DNA of 64,000 nucleotides from Leptodactylus fallax. Lineage: Eukaryota > Chordata > Amphibia > Anura > Leptodactylidae. Positions within the stretch are counted from its first letter, which is position 1, and each line of letters starts with the position of its first letter. The position numbers and the translations under genes were made by a program. The notes below the pieces were generated by a model, which worked only from the letters and a program-made list of their open reading frames with translations, did no database searches and was not told where the DNA came from. The stretch lies in contig CAMRHE010000018.1 in the NCBI GenBank assembly GCA_947044405.1, positions 186,001-250,000 on the forward strand. Direction: 5' to 3'. This document shows positions 13,095-26,993 of the stretch, one piece after another.

Positions 13095-13388
13095 AAAACA
13101 CAGCACACACAGTTCAGCTATGTATGCATGTGTATGATGAGAAGTCATGAAGAATTACTGCTAGTGAACCATGGTCAGTCTGGAAAATTCAGCCATCAGG
13201 TGGTATTATTTCCCAGACCACACCACCTGAATTCACCCTAAATGACTACCCATAAAACCTTGTGTATGGAATATAATTAAATCTATAGTAAAAATCCATT
13301 TATGTATGGTATAAGGTAATATTAGAGCCAAAAATAAATACAAATGATTTGATTAATTAATCGTTTTGTGCTTAATTGCAGAACTTAC

Positions 13389-13497
13389 TTTCTTTTTTCT
13401 GCCTCAAATCTAGTGAGGAGTCTCCTGAGGCCGCCGCTCTTAAATCCCTGAGAATGTGCTGCTGGGGCACCAATGGTAATAACATCATACAGGGCAT
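13389..13497 (-). CDS. INPP4B: INPP4B internal exon (fourth)
   Basis: The exon encodes [19 protein letters not shown], then a segment ending [10 protein letters not shown], and finishes with AA of an Asn codon completed by the next exon. DALYDVIT(I/V)GAPAAH is a hallmark of INPP4 family proteins. The acceptor reads TTATTTCTCCAG and the donor is AA|GTAAGT, a strong consensus site. The length is 109 bp. Both edges are phase-compatible with the neighbouring exons, and the joined reading KRNTGYQ matches mammalian RRNTGYQ. Confidence 0.96.
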
Positions 13498-14750
13498 CTG
13501 GAGAAATAAAGACATTGAACCTAGTCAAGCAGCAATATGATAAAGTTCTTGGTCAATGTGCGCATATTCTATTAACAAGTGATTAATTTACAAGAACAGC
13601 GGGAAGCCACAGTCTGGAGATAGCTAGTTCATCTTCTCAAGTAAGCACAACTAACTAGCTTTTAATAGTCACCATATCCCAAGTTACAGCTTTGTTTTGC
13701 ATCACGGTGCGAACCAATATGTTATAGTTTTCTCTGTAAGTATAGAAAGGTCTGAATTATGCATTAATTAAATGTAAATGAGACACTGCTAAGTATGCAT
13801 ATTTGTCATTATGTGTAAAGCCGCCTTTTGTCTTTCATAATGCATGATGGTAAAGCATACAGCCACGTTGAAAAATAAACTATCTTCATACACAGCAATA
13901 AAGGTTTCCCTTAAACAAAATGAAAAAGATTTGATGCGAATCATAAGAGATTTTTTTCTCCATTTATTAGTCTTTTTAGAGCCAAAAGCTACACAATTGA
14001 ACAATAAGACTTTTTTCTTTAATAATTCAGCTTAAATTATCATCACACTCTGTAGCCCTATAATAACACTTCAGAACACAATAAAGCTATGCAGCATTTA
14101 CATAGAAAGCAGTGTTACTATCATTGTTCCTTGAGGATTGTAAAAAACCATTCATATGACTGATATAAAGCAACAATACATAGTGAGGGAGTATACAATT
14201 CTATTCACTATGCATCAATGCATAAGAAGAAGTTTACTGCAGCTTGTACAGGGTAATGCTTCGCATGGATCATGTCCAGTGATCAAAATAGTCTACACAA
14301 CTGTTCAGACACATTCCACAAATTAACCTAGCAGCATTAGGAACAAATAATGGTCACTCTATAGCTGGATACTGGAGTGTTTTAATTGGATCGTCACATG
14401 GAGCTAAAAGGTTGCTTTCAGACTGTCGTAAAGAGTCCATATTTCAGCTGCAATACCCGGGCCACCTGCAGCTTTACTTACTAAGTTCAGCTCAGCAGAA
14501 CCGCAGGAGGTCTGGGTACAGCGGTCAAAATATGGATGCTAAAAGGTGGCCTCATTAAAGTTGTCTGAAACCAGCCATGCTGTGTATGTGCCTCAGAGGA
14601 CACCAGTAACAATATATTCTAGAATACTGCTGCAGTGCTCAGCACACTCTTTTGGGTATACTTACTAAAGTACAATCACACTTTTACAAAAAAAAAGTTT
14701 ATTTACTTCGCTTTAAAGAGTTTTTCTGAGATTGGAGGAAAATTGACTAA
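13498..14750. other. Intron, no feature recognised
   Basis: AT-rich text between the fourth exon's acceptor and the MITE at 14751. Open frames here are short and without family resemblance. Confidence 0.55.
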
Positions 14751-15108
14751 GGCTAAGGTCCTACATAGCGAAACGCAGCAAAAAAAACACTGTGGAGAAA
14801 AACGCAGCAGAAACACAATGTGTTTTTTTTTTCCACAGTGCTTTTCATTGCAGTTTCGCTGTTTTCGAGTTTTTCTCTGCAGACTTTCAGCCCTTATTAT
14901 TCCTATAGGGAAAGTGTTTCTGCAGGGATAACTGACATGTTGCGATTTTAAAAAATGCGAACAGTTTTGAAAATGCAGCTTTTATGCTACAGATTTTTTC
15001 TTGCAATGTGTGGTTGGGAATTGCCATTCATTTTGCAGGTACTGTAAAATGCAGCATTTTTTGCTGCGGCAAAAGCGATACATTTTCGCAATGTGGGGCC
15101 TCAGCCTA
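14751..15108. mobile_element. MITE with GGCTAAGG / GGGCCTCAGCC ends
   Basis: The left end is GGCTAAGGTCCTACATAGCG and the right end GCAATGTGGGGCCTCAGCC. The interior contains AACGCAGCA, GCAGACTTTCAGC and inverse words. It is non-coding and belongs to the family seen at 4826-5182. Confidence 0.65.
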
Positions 15109-15506
15109 AAGGAGGAAATTACATTAAAGAGGCCCTTTCACGTCCTCCATCACTGGGAATCTATACCATTACAAAGCTGTCTATGCCCTGAATTCAGAGC
15201 ATAGACTGGGCATCACTGGGCGATACACTTCTATAGTCTTTAACTTTGAAGGGTGCATGCTCCGTGAAAAATGGACGATTTTCACAGCCGTTTTACACCT
15301 CATTTTACCAACACTTTTTTTTGTAAAATGATTTTTGTAGTTGTTGGTGCCATTTTGGATGCAGTTTTTTTTTTCAAAGGGAAATAAAATATAAAGGAAG
15401 GACTTCTACTTCTGGGATCTACTTATGGCTTTGGTGTAAAAACTTCATCACAAACTGCCATGGGGTTTTTCCAAAAAGTGTTTTTCCAAAAAGTGTGAAG
15501 AAAAAA

Positions 15507-15819
15507 CCTTAGGCTGAAACCACATGTTTCGGAAACGCAGTGTTTTTTGTTGTTGTGGAAACGCAGCAGAAAAAAATGCTGCATGTTAGGCCAGGGCCCA
15601 CGCAAATCCCATTCATACACTGCAGAAAAATACGCGCAGCGGAAACGCTGCAATTTCCAAAACTGCAACGTTTTGGAAATTGCAGCATGTCAATTATACC
15701 TACAGAAACGCTGGCGGTTTCCCTATAGGTATAATGGAAACAGAAAGTCCGCAGAGGTTACCTTCTGTTAAAAGCACTGCAGGAAAAACCACAGCACTTT
15801 ACTTGAGGCCTTTGCCTTA
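15507..15819. mobile_element. MITE of the GGGGCCTTAGCC family
   Basis: It starts CCTTAGGCTGAAACCACATG and ends TTGAGGCCTTTGCCTTAA. It carries TTTCCAAAACTGCAACG and GCAGCATGTCAATTATACC, words also present at 56949-57128. It is immediately followed by a second related copy. Confidence 0.55.
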
Positions 15820-16101
15820 AAGTCCCAGCAAAGAGAATGAGATTTTGTTTCATCTCATTGCAGAAAAAAACACTGTGGAAAATCTGTGTTTTCAAAAACA
15901 TCTGTGTTTTGAAATACACAGCATGTTAATTTTACTTGCAGAAATGCTACATTTTCCTAATAAACTTATATGGGGAGGGGGCAAAAATTAAATAAGCTGT
16001 AGAAAGAGAGCAAAAAAAAACACAAGTATTTTTCTGCATTTTTTTCAGCTATATTTCCAAAGCATTTTTAGCTGTGTTTTGCATTGTGTGGCCTTAGCCT
16101 T
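15820..16101. mobile_element. Second MITE of the same family, adjacent copy
   Basis: It starts near AGTCCCAGCAAAGAGAATG and ends GTGTGGCCTTAGCCTTA. Inner words (CTGTGGAAAATCTGTGTTTT, CACAGCATGTTAATTTTACT) resemble the neighbouring copy but are more diverged. It is non-coding. Confidence 0.5.
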
Positions 16102-16315
16102 AGACCAGTTTCACACACCCATAATACAGCAGTATTTCACACTGAGAATTATGTTACAAGTCTTACTCACACCTGGCTCCCGTAGTTTTTCCATTGAAAA
16201 GAGAAAAAAAAAAGAGAACCACCAAGCGTGAACGTCAAATAAACTCTTTCTAAATTGGTTGACACAATAGAATTTTTCGGTTGCGGCAGACACGGTTATC
16301 AGAACTGGTATAAAG

Positions 16316-16426
16316 GAACAGTGGAGTAATTGCTCATTTTTCGACCTGAAAGCAGAAACCTGATTGGTTGCTCTGGGCCATTGGTCTACTTCTCCCTAGC
16401 GCTAGTTTTGATAAATCTCCCCTAAT
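16316..16426. repeat. Short dispersed repeat (GATTGGTTGCTCTGGGC type)
   Basis: Words AAACCTGATTGGTTGCTCT, TTGATAAATCTCCCCTAAT and GAGTAATTGCTC are typical of a short non-coding repeat frequent in frog DNA. The edges are approximate. Confidence 0.4.
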
Positions 16427-18039
16427 GCCGGCTGATAGATGTAGATATATTTGTGACTTTTATTTGAGTTAATCATGCATTTGTGACATGAGGTAATTAT
16501 TACTAGAACTATGTATCCACAAGAGTGTATCTAGGGGACAGAATCATTAGTTTAACACAAATAACCACTTCATGATATAAAGCCATTCCATATAACTATG
16601 TCAAAACATTTTACGATGCAGAGTCTAAAGAGTAATGTAACCATCAACAACTTTTGTCATGTATTATAAAACACAGCAAATGTACCATCTCCAGCTTGAC
16701 AGGTGCTTTCTTCTCTCCGTGATATGCTCTGAGTGCCGCAGAGAGTGATCATATCTTTATGACACTCACAGCTCCTGTTACTGTTACATGTCATTTGCAT
16801 AATGCATGAAGATGAAGAGAACAACTCCGAACAATCAGAGCCACACCAAGCAAACTGGAGGTTATTTTTCCTGTCAGCAGGAGACGAGGCACCACGGCTC
16901 GTTTCCTTTACTGAAGATTTCCTCATTACAGATTTACATTTTTGTCATTTCATTCTTTGTGCCGCATTCATTTCTTGATACACAAGCCTTGATTAAACTC
17001 GGCAAAAAATACAGGAAATTACAGGAATGAAATGTCCTTTCTGCATATTGGCCTGCAATGGGCTTATGAAATGTTGATTTACTCCACAGACTCTTTACAG
17101 GACTTTGTAGAAATGGGCATATAAAAGTGACGCATGGTTCCAAGGCTACATGAGAACAGAGTGCAATAAACTGGAGGTTTCCTCAATTACTATCTAGGGC
17201 AGCATCATTTGTCTAAGGATGTGTAAGTCACTCCTCCCTGCTGACCACTCTCAAACACACTGGACTAAGAATCTATGTCTCTACTTCTTTATTGGTTCCT
17301 TGAGACAGATGTCTGAGAATAGAAATAATACGTCTATTTCTGCAGCTTTGATGATGTCCTACTTCCTCCTTAAAGAGACTTTATCCTTTTTACTTGGAGA
17401 GAGAAAATATATAGATGAAGAACCATTCAAAGCCTTGAAGTAGAATATCATTTACACCAGTGTTTGTTCATCACATAAATGTTACATTAGAGTTATTGTG
17501 TTAATTGCAACTTCTGCCAATGCTACAAAAAACCGCACTGCCAGTTCTAAAATATTCTATTCTATTCTAGCCATGAAGAGAACATATGGCAGCTTAGTGG
17601 TAAGTACAACAGTCTTGCACCAAAAGTTCAGAGTCAACCAGAGCATCAACTACACAGAGTTTGTTTTTCCTGTGTTCACATGAACTAGAAGGCAAACAAA
17701 AACACCAGGGCACTCCAAAGTGTACAGATCCCAATATCAAATGTGTGATACCCTGGATGGTAGGTAAAAATATAAAATAAGCTAATGCCAGCAACAACTC
17801 TGTCTCAAAACACATTGATATTGATATCAGCTGCTGCTGCCCTCGTGCCCAAAAAAGGAACCAAAAAAAAAAAAAAAAAAAAAGTTAAATGGGTTGTCCA
17901 AAAGTTCATATTGATGGCCTAGTCTTAGAATAGGTCATCAGTATCATATCTATGGGATTCTAGCACCTAGAACCCCCAGCTGATACCTGGAATCTGCATG
18001 AAGCAGGAAACAGATAGCTCTGTACACTATGTAAATGTA
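16427..18039. other. Intron, no feature recognised
   Basis: Unique-looking AT-rich sequence with a poly(A) run at 17863-17883 just upstream of the Tc1-like element. No conserved protein is encoded. Confidence 0.5.
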
Positions 18040-19667
18040 CAGTGCCTTGCGAAAGCATTCAGCCCCCTCGAACTTTTCAACCATTTGCCACATTTCAGGC
18101 TTCAAACATAAGAATATAAAATTTTAATTTTTTGGTGAAGAATCAACAACAAGTGGGACACAATTGTGAAGTGGAACAAAATTTATTGGTTATTTTAAAC
18201 TTTTGTAAAAAATAAAAAACTAAAAAGTGGGGCGTGCAATATTATTCGGCCCCTTTACTTTCAGTGCAGCAAACTCACTCCAGAAGTTCAGTGAGGATCT
18301 CTGAATGATCCAATGTTCTCCTAAATGACTGATGATGATAAATATAATCCACCTGTGTGTAATCAAGTCTCCGTATAAATGCACCTGCTCTGTGATAGTC
18401 TCAGGATTCTGTTTAAAGTGCAGAGAGCATCATGAAGACCAAGGAACACACCAGGCAGGCCCGTGATACTGTTGTGGAGAAGTTTAAAGCCGGATTTGGA
18501 TACAAAAAGATTTCCCAAACTTTAAACATCCCAAGGAGCACTGTGCAAGCAATCATATTGAAATGGATGGAGTATCAGACCATTGCAAATCTACCAAGAC
18601 CCGGCCGTCCCTCTAAACTTTCATCTCAAACAAGGAGAAGACTGATCAGAGATGCAGCCAAGAGGCCCATGATCACTCTGGATGAACTGCAGAGATCTAC
18701 AGCTGAGGTGGGAGAGTCTGTCCATAGGACAACAATCAGTCATACACTGCACAAATCTGGCCTTTATGGAAGAGTGGCAAGAAGAAAGCCATTTCTCAAA
18801 GATATCCAAAAAAGTCTCGTTTAAAGTTTGTCACAAGCCACCTGGGAGACACACCAAACATGTGGAAGAAGGTGCTCTGGTCAGATGAAACCAAAATCGA
18901 ACTTTTTCGCCACAATGCAAAACGATATGTTTGGCGTAAGAGGAACACAGCTCATCACCCTGAACACACCATCCCCACTGTCAAACATGGTGGTGGCAGC
19001 ATCCTGGTTTGGGCCTGCTTTTCTTCAGCAGGGACAGGGAAGATGGTTAAAATTGATGGGAAGATGAATGGAGCCAAATACAGGACCATTCTGGAAGAAA
19101 ACCTGTTGGAGTCTGCAAAAGACCTGAGACTGGGACGGAGATTTATCTTCCAACAAGACAATGATCCCAAACATAAAGCAAAATCTACAATGGAATGGTT
19201 CACAAATAAACATATCCAGGTGTTAGAATGGCCAAGTCAAAGTCCAGACCTGAATCCAATCGAGAATCTGTGGAGAGAGCTGAAAACTGCTGTTCACAAA
19301 TGCTCTCCATCCAACCTCACTGAGCTCGAGCTGTTTTCCAAGGAAGAATGGGCAAGAATTTCAGTCTCTCGATGTGCAAAACTGATAGAGACATACCTCA
19401 AGCGACTTGTAGCTGTAATCGTAGCAAAAGGTGGCGCTACAAAGTATTAACTTAAGGGGGCTGAATAATTTGGCACGCCCCACTTTTCAGTATTTTATTT
19501 TTTACAAAAGTTTAAAATCTCCAATAAATTTCGTTCCACTTCACGATTGTGTCCAACTTGTTGATTCTTCACCAAAAAATTAAAATTTTATATCCTTATG
19601 TTTGACGCCTGAAATGTGGCAAAAGGTTGAAAAGTTCAAGGGGGCTGAATACTTTCGCAAGGCACTG
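18040..19667 (+). mobile_element. Full-length Tc1-like transposon, copy 1
   Basis: The 1628-bp element is flanked by TA on both sides, as expected for Tc1/mariner integration. The ends are CAGTGCCTTGCGAAAG and CTTTCGCAAGGCACTG. Long inverted repeats of about 212 bp (18040-18254 and 19456-19667) include ACTTTTGTAAAAAATAAAA and AATTAAAATTTTATAT words. The inner repeat boundary again carries the terminal motif (TTCGGCCCC / GGGGGCTGAATAA), giving the IR/DR layout. It encodes a frameshifted DD34E transposase. The same family occurs inverted at 43728-45360. Confidence 0.95.
18432..19450 (+). pseudogene. Tc1-like DD34E transposase, one-base frameshift
   Basis: The reading begins MKTKEHTRQARDTVVEKFK with a paired-like helix-turn-helix region (KKISQTLNIPRSTVQAIILK) and the AT-hook-like GRPSKLSSQTRRR. 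The catalytic motifs are [18 protein letters not shown] and [11 protein letters not shown]; the last two acidic residues are separated by 34 residues. A run of six A at 18808-18813 is one base shorter than the equivalent site of the copy at 43728-45360, so translation stops near 18824 and resumes in another frame. With that base the length would equal the other copy (340 codons including stop). The product would cut and paste the element, but this copy is probably inactive. Confidence 0.93.
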
Positions 19668-20076
19668 TATCTTACTATTGCAGTTGAACTCCCATTCACT
19701 GGCCCTGGTGAGCACCTCATCATCTAAAATTCTAAGTTGCAGCACTAAAGCAGGCTACATGCAAATGCTATGGCCCTCTCTTACAAAATGGTATGAGAAA
19801 AGTCAGAGAAATTAGCTTGGACAATTTACACATAGATGGCACTTTGCTATGGTAATAGAAACCATTTTGAAGGGGGGTTATGTTTAAGATAGCTTGTTTT
19901 CATTAGGTCCAACAAAAGCCAATATCTAAAAATCTTGGTTACATTTTGTCTCTATTACAGATTTCAGAATGAAAAGTTTGTTTTGACAACATTCTACGGC
20001 TAGAATCTACATAAAAAATTAGTATATTTTTTAGATTCTTTGTAGTTTCCTTTATTTTCAACATCATTCACAATCT

Positions 20077-20313
20077 AAGGCTAGGTTCACATCTGCATTG
20101 GAGTCTCTGTAGGAGACTCCGCCGCAGATTCCGCTTAAAATCGGAAGGTGGACTTTTCTCTCCACTGGTGTCAGTATAAAACTGGTGGAAACCCGGCGGG
20201 TCAGCGGATTTCCACTAGTAAGCACTTTTAAAGTGGACAGGGTGTCAGTCTTTCGGGTCCCCATGCAGACCTGAACAAACTAGGTCCGAACGCTAGTGTG
20301 AACCTAGTGTAAG
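20077..20313. mobile_element. MITE with CTAGGTTCACAT ends
   Basis: It starts AAGGCTAGGTTCACATCTGC and ends AGTGTGAACCTAGTGTAAG. The interior carries GGAGACTCCGCCGC and GGGTCCCCATGCAGACC. Copies lie at 34942-35127, 41125-41346 and 58945-59181. It is non-coding. Confidence 0.65.
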
Positions 20314-20440
20314 AGAATTTAAAATTTGTGCTGTGTAAATGATGTTGAAAAAGACAGTACAAAATAAATACAAGAAACTACGATATCTAAAATGTATCAA
20401 TATATAAGAAGTGGAGATAAGATCAGAAAGAGTATGAACA

Positions 20441-20689
20441 CACAGCTCGGTAATCAGACATCTGCCTGGTAACGAGCTGTGCACCTGTGTATCCATCACA
20501 TGACCATGGACTGTATATCACATGACCATGGATTGCTTTTTATCCACTGACAGTAAGCAAAATGAATGACAGCAAGCAGAGATCTAGAAAACCGTGAGGA
20601 ATTGATACAGAAAGTGTATGGGAAAATTGTTATACAAACAATAACATTTGTCTCTCAATATTTGTGTGAAAATGGCCAATTCCTTTGAC
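20441..20689. mobile_element. Palindromic MITE, copy C (half element)
   Basis: Only the right arm and centre of the family at 3636-4129 are present: GGTAACGAGCTGTGCACCTG, two CACATGACCATGGA units, GAATGACAGCAAGCAGAGAT and a diverged end GGCCAATTCCTTTGA. The left arm is missing, so the copy is truncated. Confidence 0.7.
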
Positions 20690-22154
20690 TAACTCCTGCC
20701 AGAAATTAAATAATGCTAATAAAATTGTTAGAATATTTAAAAAAAAAAAAAAAAAACTCACTCTCCTTTTATAGAACTGTCCTTTCAGCAGTGAGAACAT
20801 GGTCGTCCATCATCCACCTTGCTGGATCAGATCAGGTCACAATTACTGGCCTTATCGATGACCTCTACCTAAACGGCATGTGGCTGCTGGGCCAGTCAGG
20901 CTCATATAGTTTGTGTACAAGTCACTAGAGAGGCCAGTGTTTAGCTGTAGCAGGGACCTCTTGTTTTATTTAATATGCCATATATGGCCCATCTGCCATC
21001 TTCATTTCTTCTTTCACAGGAGAGCAAGCTCTGTACTGGTGTTCATCCTGGTGACCACATGAACCAGGTGACCAAATGAAAGGGTTAAAATGTATGGATG
21101 CAACTAAACTGGCATGAAACAAATTACATTACTGGAGTACTGCTAAAGAATTAGAATAATGAGGAAGATTTATCAATTTTCAATGCCACTTTTGTGTTGT
21201 AAAAAAATAGTAGCAATCCTCAAGTTTATGACTATTTAAATGTTGCCATTGCCACTTTCTGATAATGGGTGAGTGGCAAGGGTGTGCTGGGGTCAGGGCC
21301 ATAGGTTCCTGCCAGATGTATCATCATTTACACCAGAAAACTGCTTTAAATGACGGGTGAAACAGTATACCTACTCATAAACTAGGCACATCCTCTGCCA
21401 GCACAGACAATATGAAGACTGGCATTGAAAACACCACTCTTCATAAATCTCTCCCAATATGCCCAAATATAAGAATCCCTGGAAAGCTACTTTAATATTG
21501 ATAACCTTTGTTGCGATTATTAAAATTTTATATATAATTTGTTGTCAGTAATAAAAACATTGCATACAAAATTCAGAAAAGTAAAGACAGATTCCTGACA
21601 TCTTGTCATCCAAAAGAAACGCTGTCTTTGTTGTCCGGAGCAACCAATCATAGCACAATTTTCATTTTAGCAGAGCAGTTTAGATCTCATTGGCTGCTGT
21701 GAACAACAATATTTTTCTTTGGACAGTTTGAACAAGTCCTATTGTTTTACATAGAGTCAGGCTCCCATCCAGCTTCTCCTTGTCCGGCTTGGATTGATGT
21801 AAAAGTCTTCCTATTTGCCTATAGGTAGAGACCTGTTAGTCAAGAATAGGCAAGTGTAAGGCGGCGCCCAAGGCAAGTGCCCCAGTTACCTTATCTTGCT
21901 ACACCCCTAGGTGCATTGTTCACAAATAGAAGAGTAGGGAATCTGTCCAAATACCACAACCCAGCACCATAAGGAGACTGTTAAGTTCTTTACTATGGGG
22001 CACCTCTCCCTTCTATGTATGCCCCTGCCTGTCTCAGTTACATGAGCTCACTGGTAGTATAATAATTATAATTAGACATTCACTTGAACTGCTCACTTTT
22101 AGATTTGCAAAGTCAATCCTTTAAGAATTTCCCTTTTCAAACCAGTAATTTTAC
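20690..22154. other. Intron with one foldback MITE
   Basis: Apart from the element at 21163-21457 I see only a poly(A) run near 20740-20757 and a repeat-like patch around 21840-21912 (GGCGGCGCCCAAGGC). Confidence 0.45.
21163..21457. mobile_element. Foldback MITE with GATTTAT(C/G)A ends
   Basis: The left end GGAAGATTTATCAATTTTCA with ATGCCAC is mirrored by the right end CTTCATAAATCTCTCCCA preceded by TGGCATTGAAAACACC. The inner arms pair poorly. It is non-coding. Confidence 0.45.
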
Positions 22155-22259
22155 CTTTTAACTTTTGGCTGTGAACACGCATTCTTTGTAAATGGAGATT
22201 AATTGGAACAAATTCTAGACTCTTTTCTCCTTTCGTGCAGCTGGATTTGAAAGAAGACC
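22155..22259 (-). CDS. INPP4B: INPP4B internal exon (third)
   Basis: This 105-bp exon encodes [19 protein letters not shown] followed by [16 protein letters not shown], nearly the same as mammalian INPP4B (SSFKSSSSKGEKTLEFVPIN). The acceptor is TTTTTCCCCAG and the donor is AAAAG|GTAAAA. The last G joins AT of the next exon to form Asp. The NLHLQRM motif is typical of INPP4 proteins and falls in the middle region between the C2 domain and the phosphatase domain. Confidence 0.95.
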
Positions 22260-24050
22260 CTGGGGAAAAACAGCACATGAATAAAAAAAAACTGTAAGCA
22301 TCACCCCGTTCTGCAGCAAGCAGATGGTTATTTTCCATTTTTTATTATTAGTTTTTTCTTCACGTCTGCGCAGGGTGCATGCATTGTATCTTTTCAGTTC
22401 ATCTTTGGATTTTATTGTGTGCTTGAATCTTAAGAAATGAAAAGATTTTTATTGCAGCATCACAGCATGTACCTTCTCGGTAATCTACAGAGCAGTATTT
22501 AATGTGCAGATATGCTAATGCATTTTAAGTGACAGACAACCCCTGCTGTCTACAACAGGGACCCAGCATGGTGAAAATGATGGCACATTTATCACACATT
22601 ATGTTTTGGCTGCACTTAAAATATAGCATTATATAAAGCCAAAAGCTGAAGTACAACTCATTTTTATTGACTTGTCAAAATAAGAATAATGAACGCACGA
22701 CCTCTCTTCTATATTTCACTTCTTGGTGTATTATCCTGTTCCCCGGGACTCATTTTTGGGTTTTTTTTTCGCAATGCTACACGTATATGAAATGCTTTTT
22801 CAGTGTGATTTCATGGTAATAGAAGAATGGTGCTGCTACTGGATAACTTTGTCTCATCCCAAACTGCTGCAGTTTATGCACTCAGGGGGTAATACTGTAA
22901 TTCTATCCAGTCAGCATAAACATAACAGAATAGCTTTTTAGTAAATGCATTTCCGTGATGATGTCAACACTTCAGAAGAAAACAATGAAAGCACTACTTC
23001 TATCCCTCTAAAAGCTTACTGTCCCAAATCGCATAGTTCAATTACATATACTTGCAGCCATTTTAACCACAGTGGCACCCTAGGCGCCTAACCACAGATT
23101 CACATGCATGCATAAGCCTGTATTTGCTTAGAAAGCAGGCAACAACCACCGACAAGAGTGCTCCATAGTATTTTATCAGGTTTTTTTTTTTTAACCATTC
23201 AAGAGATCTTGGGGATTTCGTGTGGAGAGCAGGACAAAACAATGTTTTTCATGTAAAATCTTACTTAGTATGAGCAGAGCATTTTAATGTCAGCGAGAAC
23301 ACAACATGATTAACAATCAGAAAATAAAAGAAGTAGTTAACGCCTCCGAAGAAAAGACGCAAAAGGTATAAAATAAGCTTGAATCGAAAAAAAAAAAATA
23401 GATTATTGGAGGTACAAAAATCACTTGCTTGAGAACAAATGAGTCATAATACAAAACAATTTGACGTTTTCAACAAGCAATGCGTGAGCCAGTTCTGAAA
23501 ACATCATTGAACCGAAGATCTGAAAGAGACTTACATTTGTGTAGATTCTATTCTAGTCTCTGCACATGTTAAATGTGTTTAATGCAAGTTCTAAAAATAT
23601 TGTATGGATCAGTCTTAATGAAGCTGTCATCTCCGCCTAGGCAACTGCACGCTTCATAGACTATTTTTATTAGGCTCAGAGTTCAGATTTGCCGGGTATA
23701 TCTAAGCAAATGTTATTTATCCAATTAATACTTGTGTATATATACAACATTAATGATGATTTTACAGAACATTGCGTCTAAATACTACTTTCATGAAATT
23801 GGCTTGGATTTTTTTTTTTTTTTGTATTGTTTTTTTGCACATTTGCCCAATTAGGAGTGCCATTGTTCCTTAGAATCACATATGACTGGAGGAGAGACAC
23901 TACAAATGCCAAAAATAAAGTACCAATTTGATTTTCCTGGATGACAGGGAGACTTGCAGTGTATGAATGGTATGCCCCTATCCATGGATTATTGCTCAAT
24001 TACTGCAAAAACTACCATTTTGGAGTCCTTTCACGTATGATATTGAATAC
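22260..24050. other. Intron, no feature recognised
   Basis: AT-rich sequence with T runs at 23180-23192 and 23811-23823. It has no inverted repeats or coding patterns that I can support. Confidence 0.5.
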
Positions 24051-24075
24051 AACACACACACACACACACACACAC
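24051..24075. repeat. (CA)n microsatellite
   Basis: About twelve CA units in a pure run. Confidence 0.95.
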
Positions 24076-24184
24076 GAACCTTGGGGAAGGACTGTATGTA
24101 GTCTAGGTCAGAGACGCCATGACATGAATGCACAATATGCCTGTCCACCCACCGATCATTGATAGCCCGTTCTATCTGTGATTT

Positions 24185-24950
24185 GCTCCCTTAAAATCAA
24201 AAGGGTATTCAATACAGAATACAATATAAACTTATCACCCTCATTCACAAGGCTCTCCATAATGCTGCACCTCCCTACATTTCCTCCATCATCTCTGTCT
24301 ATCGCCCAACCCGTACTCTCCGTTCACTCAATGACCTAAGACTAACATCCTCTATTATCAGAACCTCCCACGCTCGTATACAAGACTTCTCCGGAGTTAC
24401 ACCACTTCTCTGGAATGCTCTATCCCAGACTATCAGATTAACCCCCAATTTCCACAGCTTCAAGCGTAAACTAAAGACATATCTTTTCAGACAGGCCTAT
24501 CACAACTCCTAATGTAAACCCTTCCGTAGTTAGAATCCCTAAAATGTACTCTTCTCTGTTTATGCTTCAACATTACCTCACAGGATATGATGCCGTATCA
24601 GACTAACTTTATATGTCCAGGCACCATCTGCATGTTAAAGGACATGACTGGTGACGGCTCATACAGCTTTATATATGTGTAATGACAGTAACCTCTATTA
24701 CAAAATTGTCTAACCATTGTATAAGCAATGCTACCTCCGATGCCGCCCCTGCTACCTCTTGTGTCACCCCCTCTACCTCATAGATTGTAAGCTCTTGCGA
24801 GCAGGGCCCTCAGTCCCAGTGTGTGAATTGACTATTTATTTGTAATGTATCTTTTTTGTCAGTACTTGAAACCTACAAATTATACAGTGCTGCGTAATAT
24901 GTTGGCGCTATATAAATAAAATGTATTATTATTATTATTATTATTATTAA
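24185..24950 (+). mobile_element. 3' end of a CR1/L2-group LINE
   Basis: The segment contains the last part of a reverse-transcriptase-type ORF (24216-24512), then a 3' UTR with GATTGTAAGCTCTTGCGAGC and GGCGCTATATAAATAAA, and a (ATT)n tail at about 24924-24949. This 3' tail architecture is typical of CR1/Rex1-like LINEs of fish and frogs. It is 5' truncated, as most LINE copies are. It lies just downstream of the donor of the INPP4B exon at 25030 and is antisense to that gene. Confidence 0.8.
24216..24512 (+). pseudogene. LINE ORF2 C-terminal remnant
   Basis: An open stretch of 98 codons without a start ends at a TAA. It reads RIQYKLITLIHKALHNAAPP, then YRPTRTLRSLNDLRL, then TPLLWNALSQTIRL, and finishes SFKRKLKTYLFRQAYHNS. 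The pattern LWN-L----R----FK--LKTYLF is the usual carboxyl end of CR1/L2/Rex1-type LINE polymerases. The polymerase core and endonuclease are absent, so it is a fragment. No frameshift is present over these 98 codons. Confidence 0.8.
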
Positions 24951-25029
24951 AAGTGCACTTCTTGAACAGAATATCTTTTGTGCCCTACTATTAGCTTTAG
25001 TATGTGTGTATAAGGGTGTAGTTTAATAC

Positions 25030-25160
25030 CTGTATATTTTTCAAGCTCTGCAAGGCTTTCCTGGTAGTCACTCAACATTTCTTCATAATGAGTTATAACA
25101 CTTTGCCGCAGATTGTCCCAGTGTGGAGAGAGATCCCCCAGTTCCTTCAGTTCTTCAATT
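25030..25160 (-). CDS. INPP4B: INPP4B internal exon (second)
   Basis: The encoded peptide contains [16 protein letters not shown] and then [20 protein letters not shown] before ending KYTG. It matches the INPP4B segment [16 protein letters not shown] of mammals. The acceptor is a pyrimidine-rich CCCCCCAATCAG ending at 25161 and the donor is ACAG|GTATTA. The entry phase fits the exon at 60628-60775, and the terminal G pairs with GG of the next exon to give Gly. The exon is predicted to be helical and acidic and has no catalytic residues. An intron of about 35.5 kb separates it from the preceding exon, and the CR1-like LINE end with its (ATT)n tail lies only about 80 bp downstream of its donor. 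Confidence 0.95.
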
Positions 25161-25355
25161 CTGATTGGGGGGAACAAAATAATCAGTATAAATATTATTT
25201 GCCCAAAATTCACATAACATATTTTAAGAGCTACAAAGAAACTGACATCTTACTCCAGTTACTAGTAATTATTGGTAAAAGGAATCTATCACAATGAGTA
25301 GTCTGATCTGGAAGCAGCATGTTACAGAGCAGAATGAGCTAAGCACATTACTATA

Positions 25356-26993
<1,638 letters not shown>

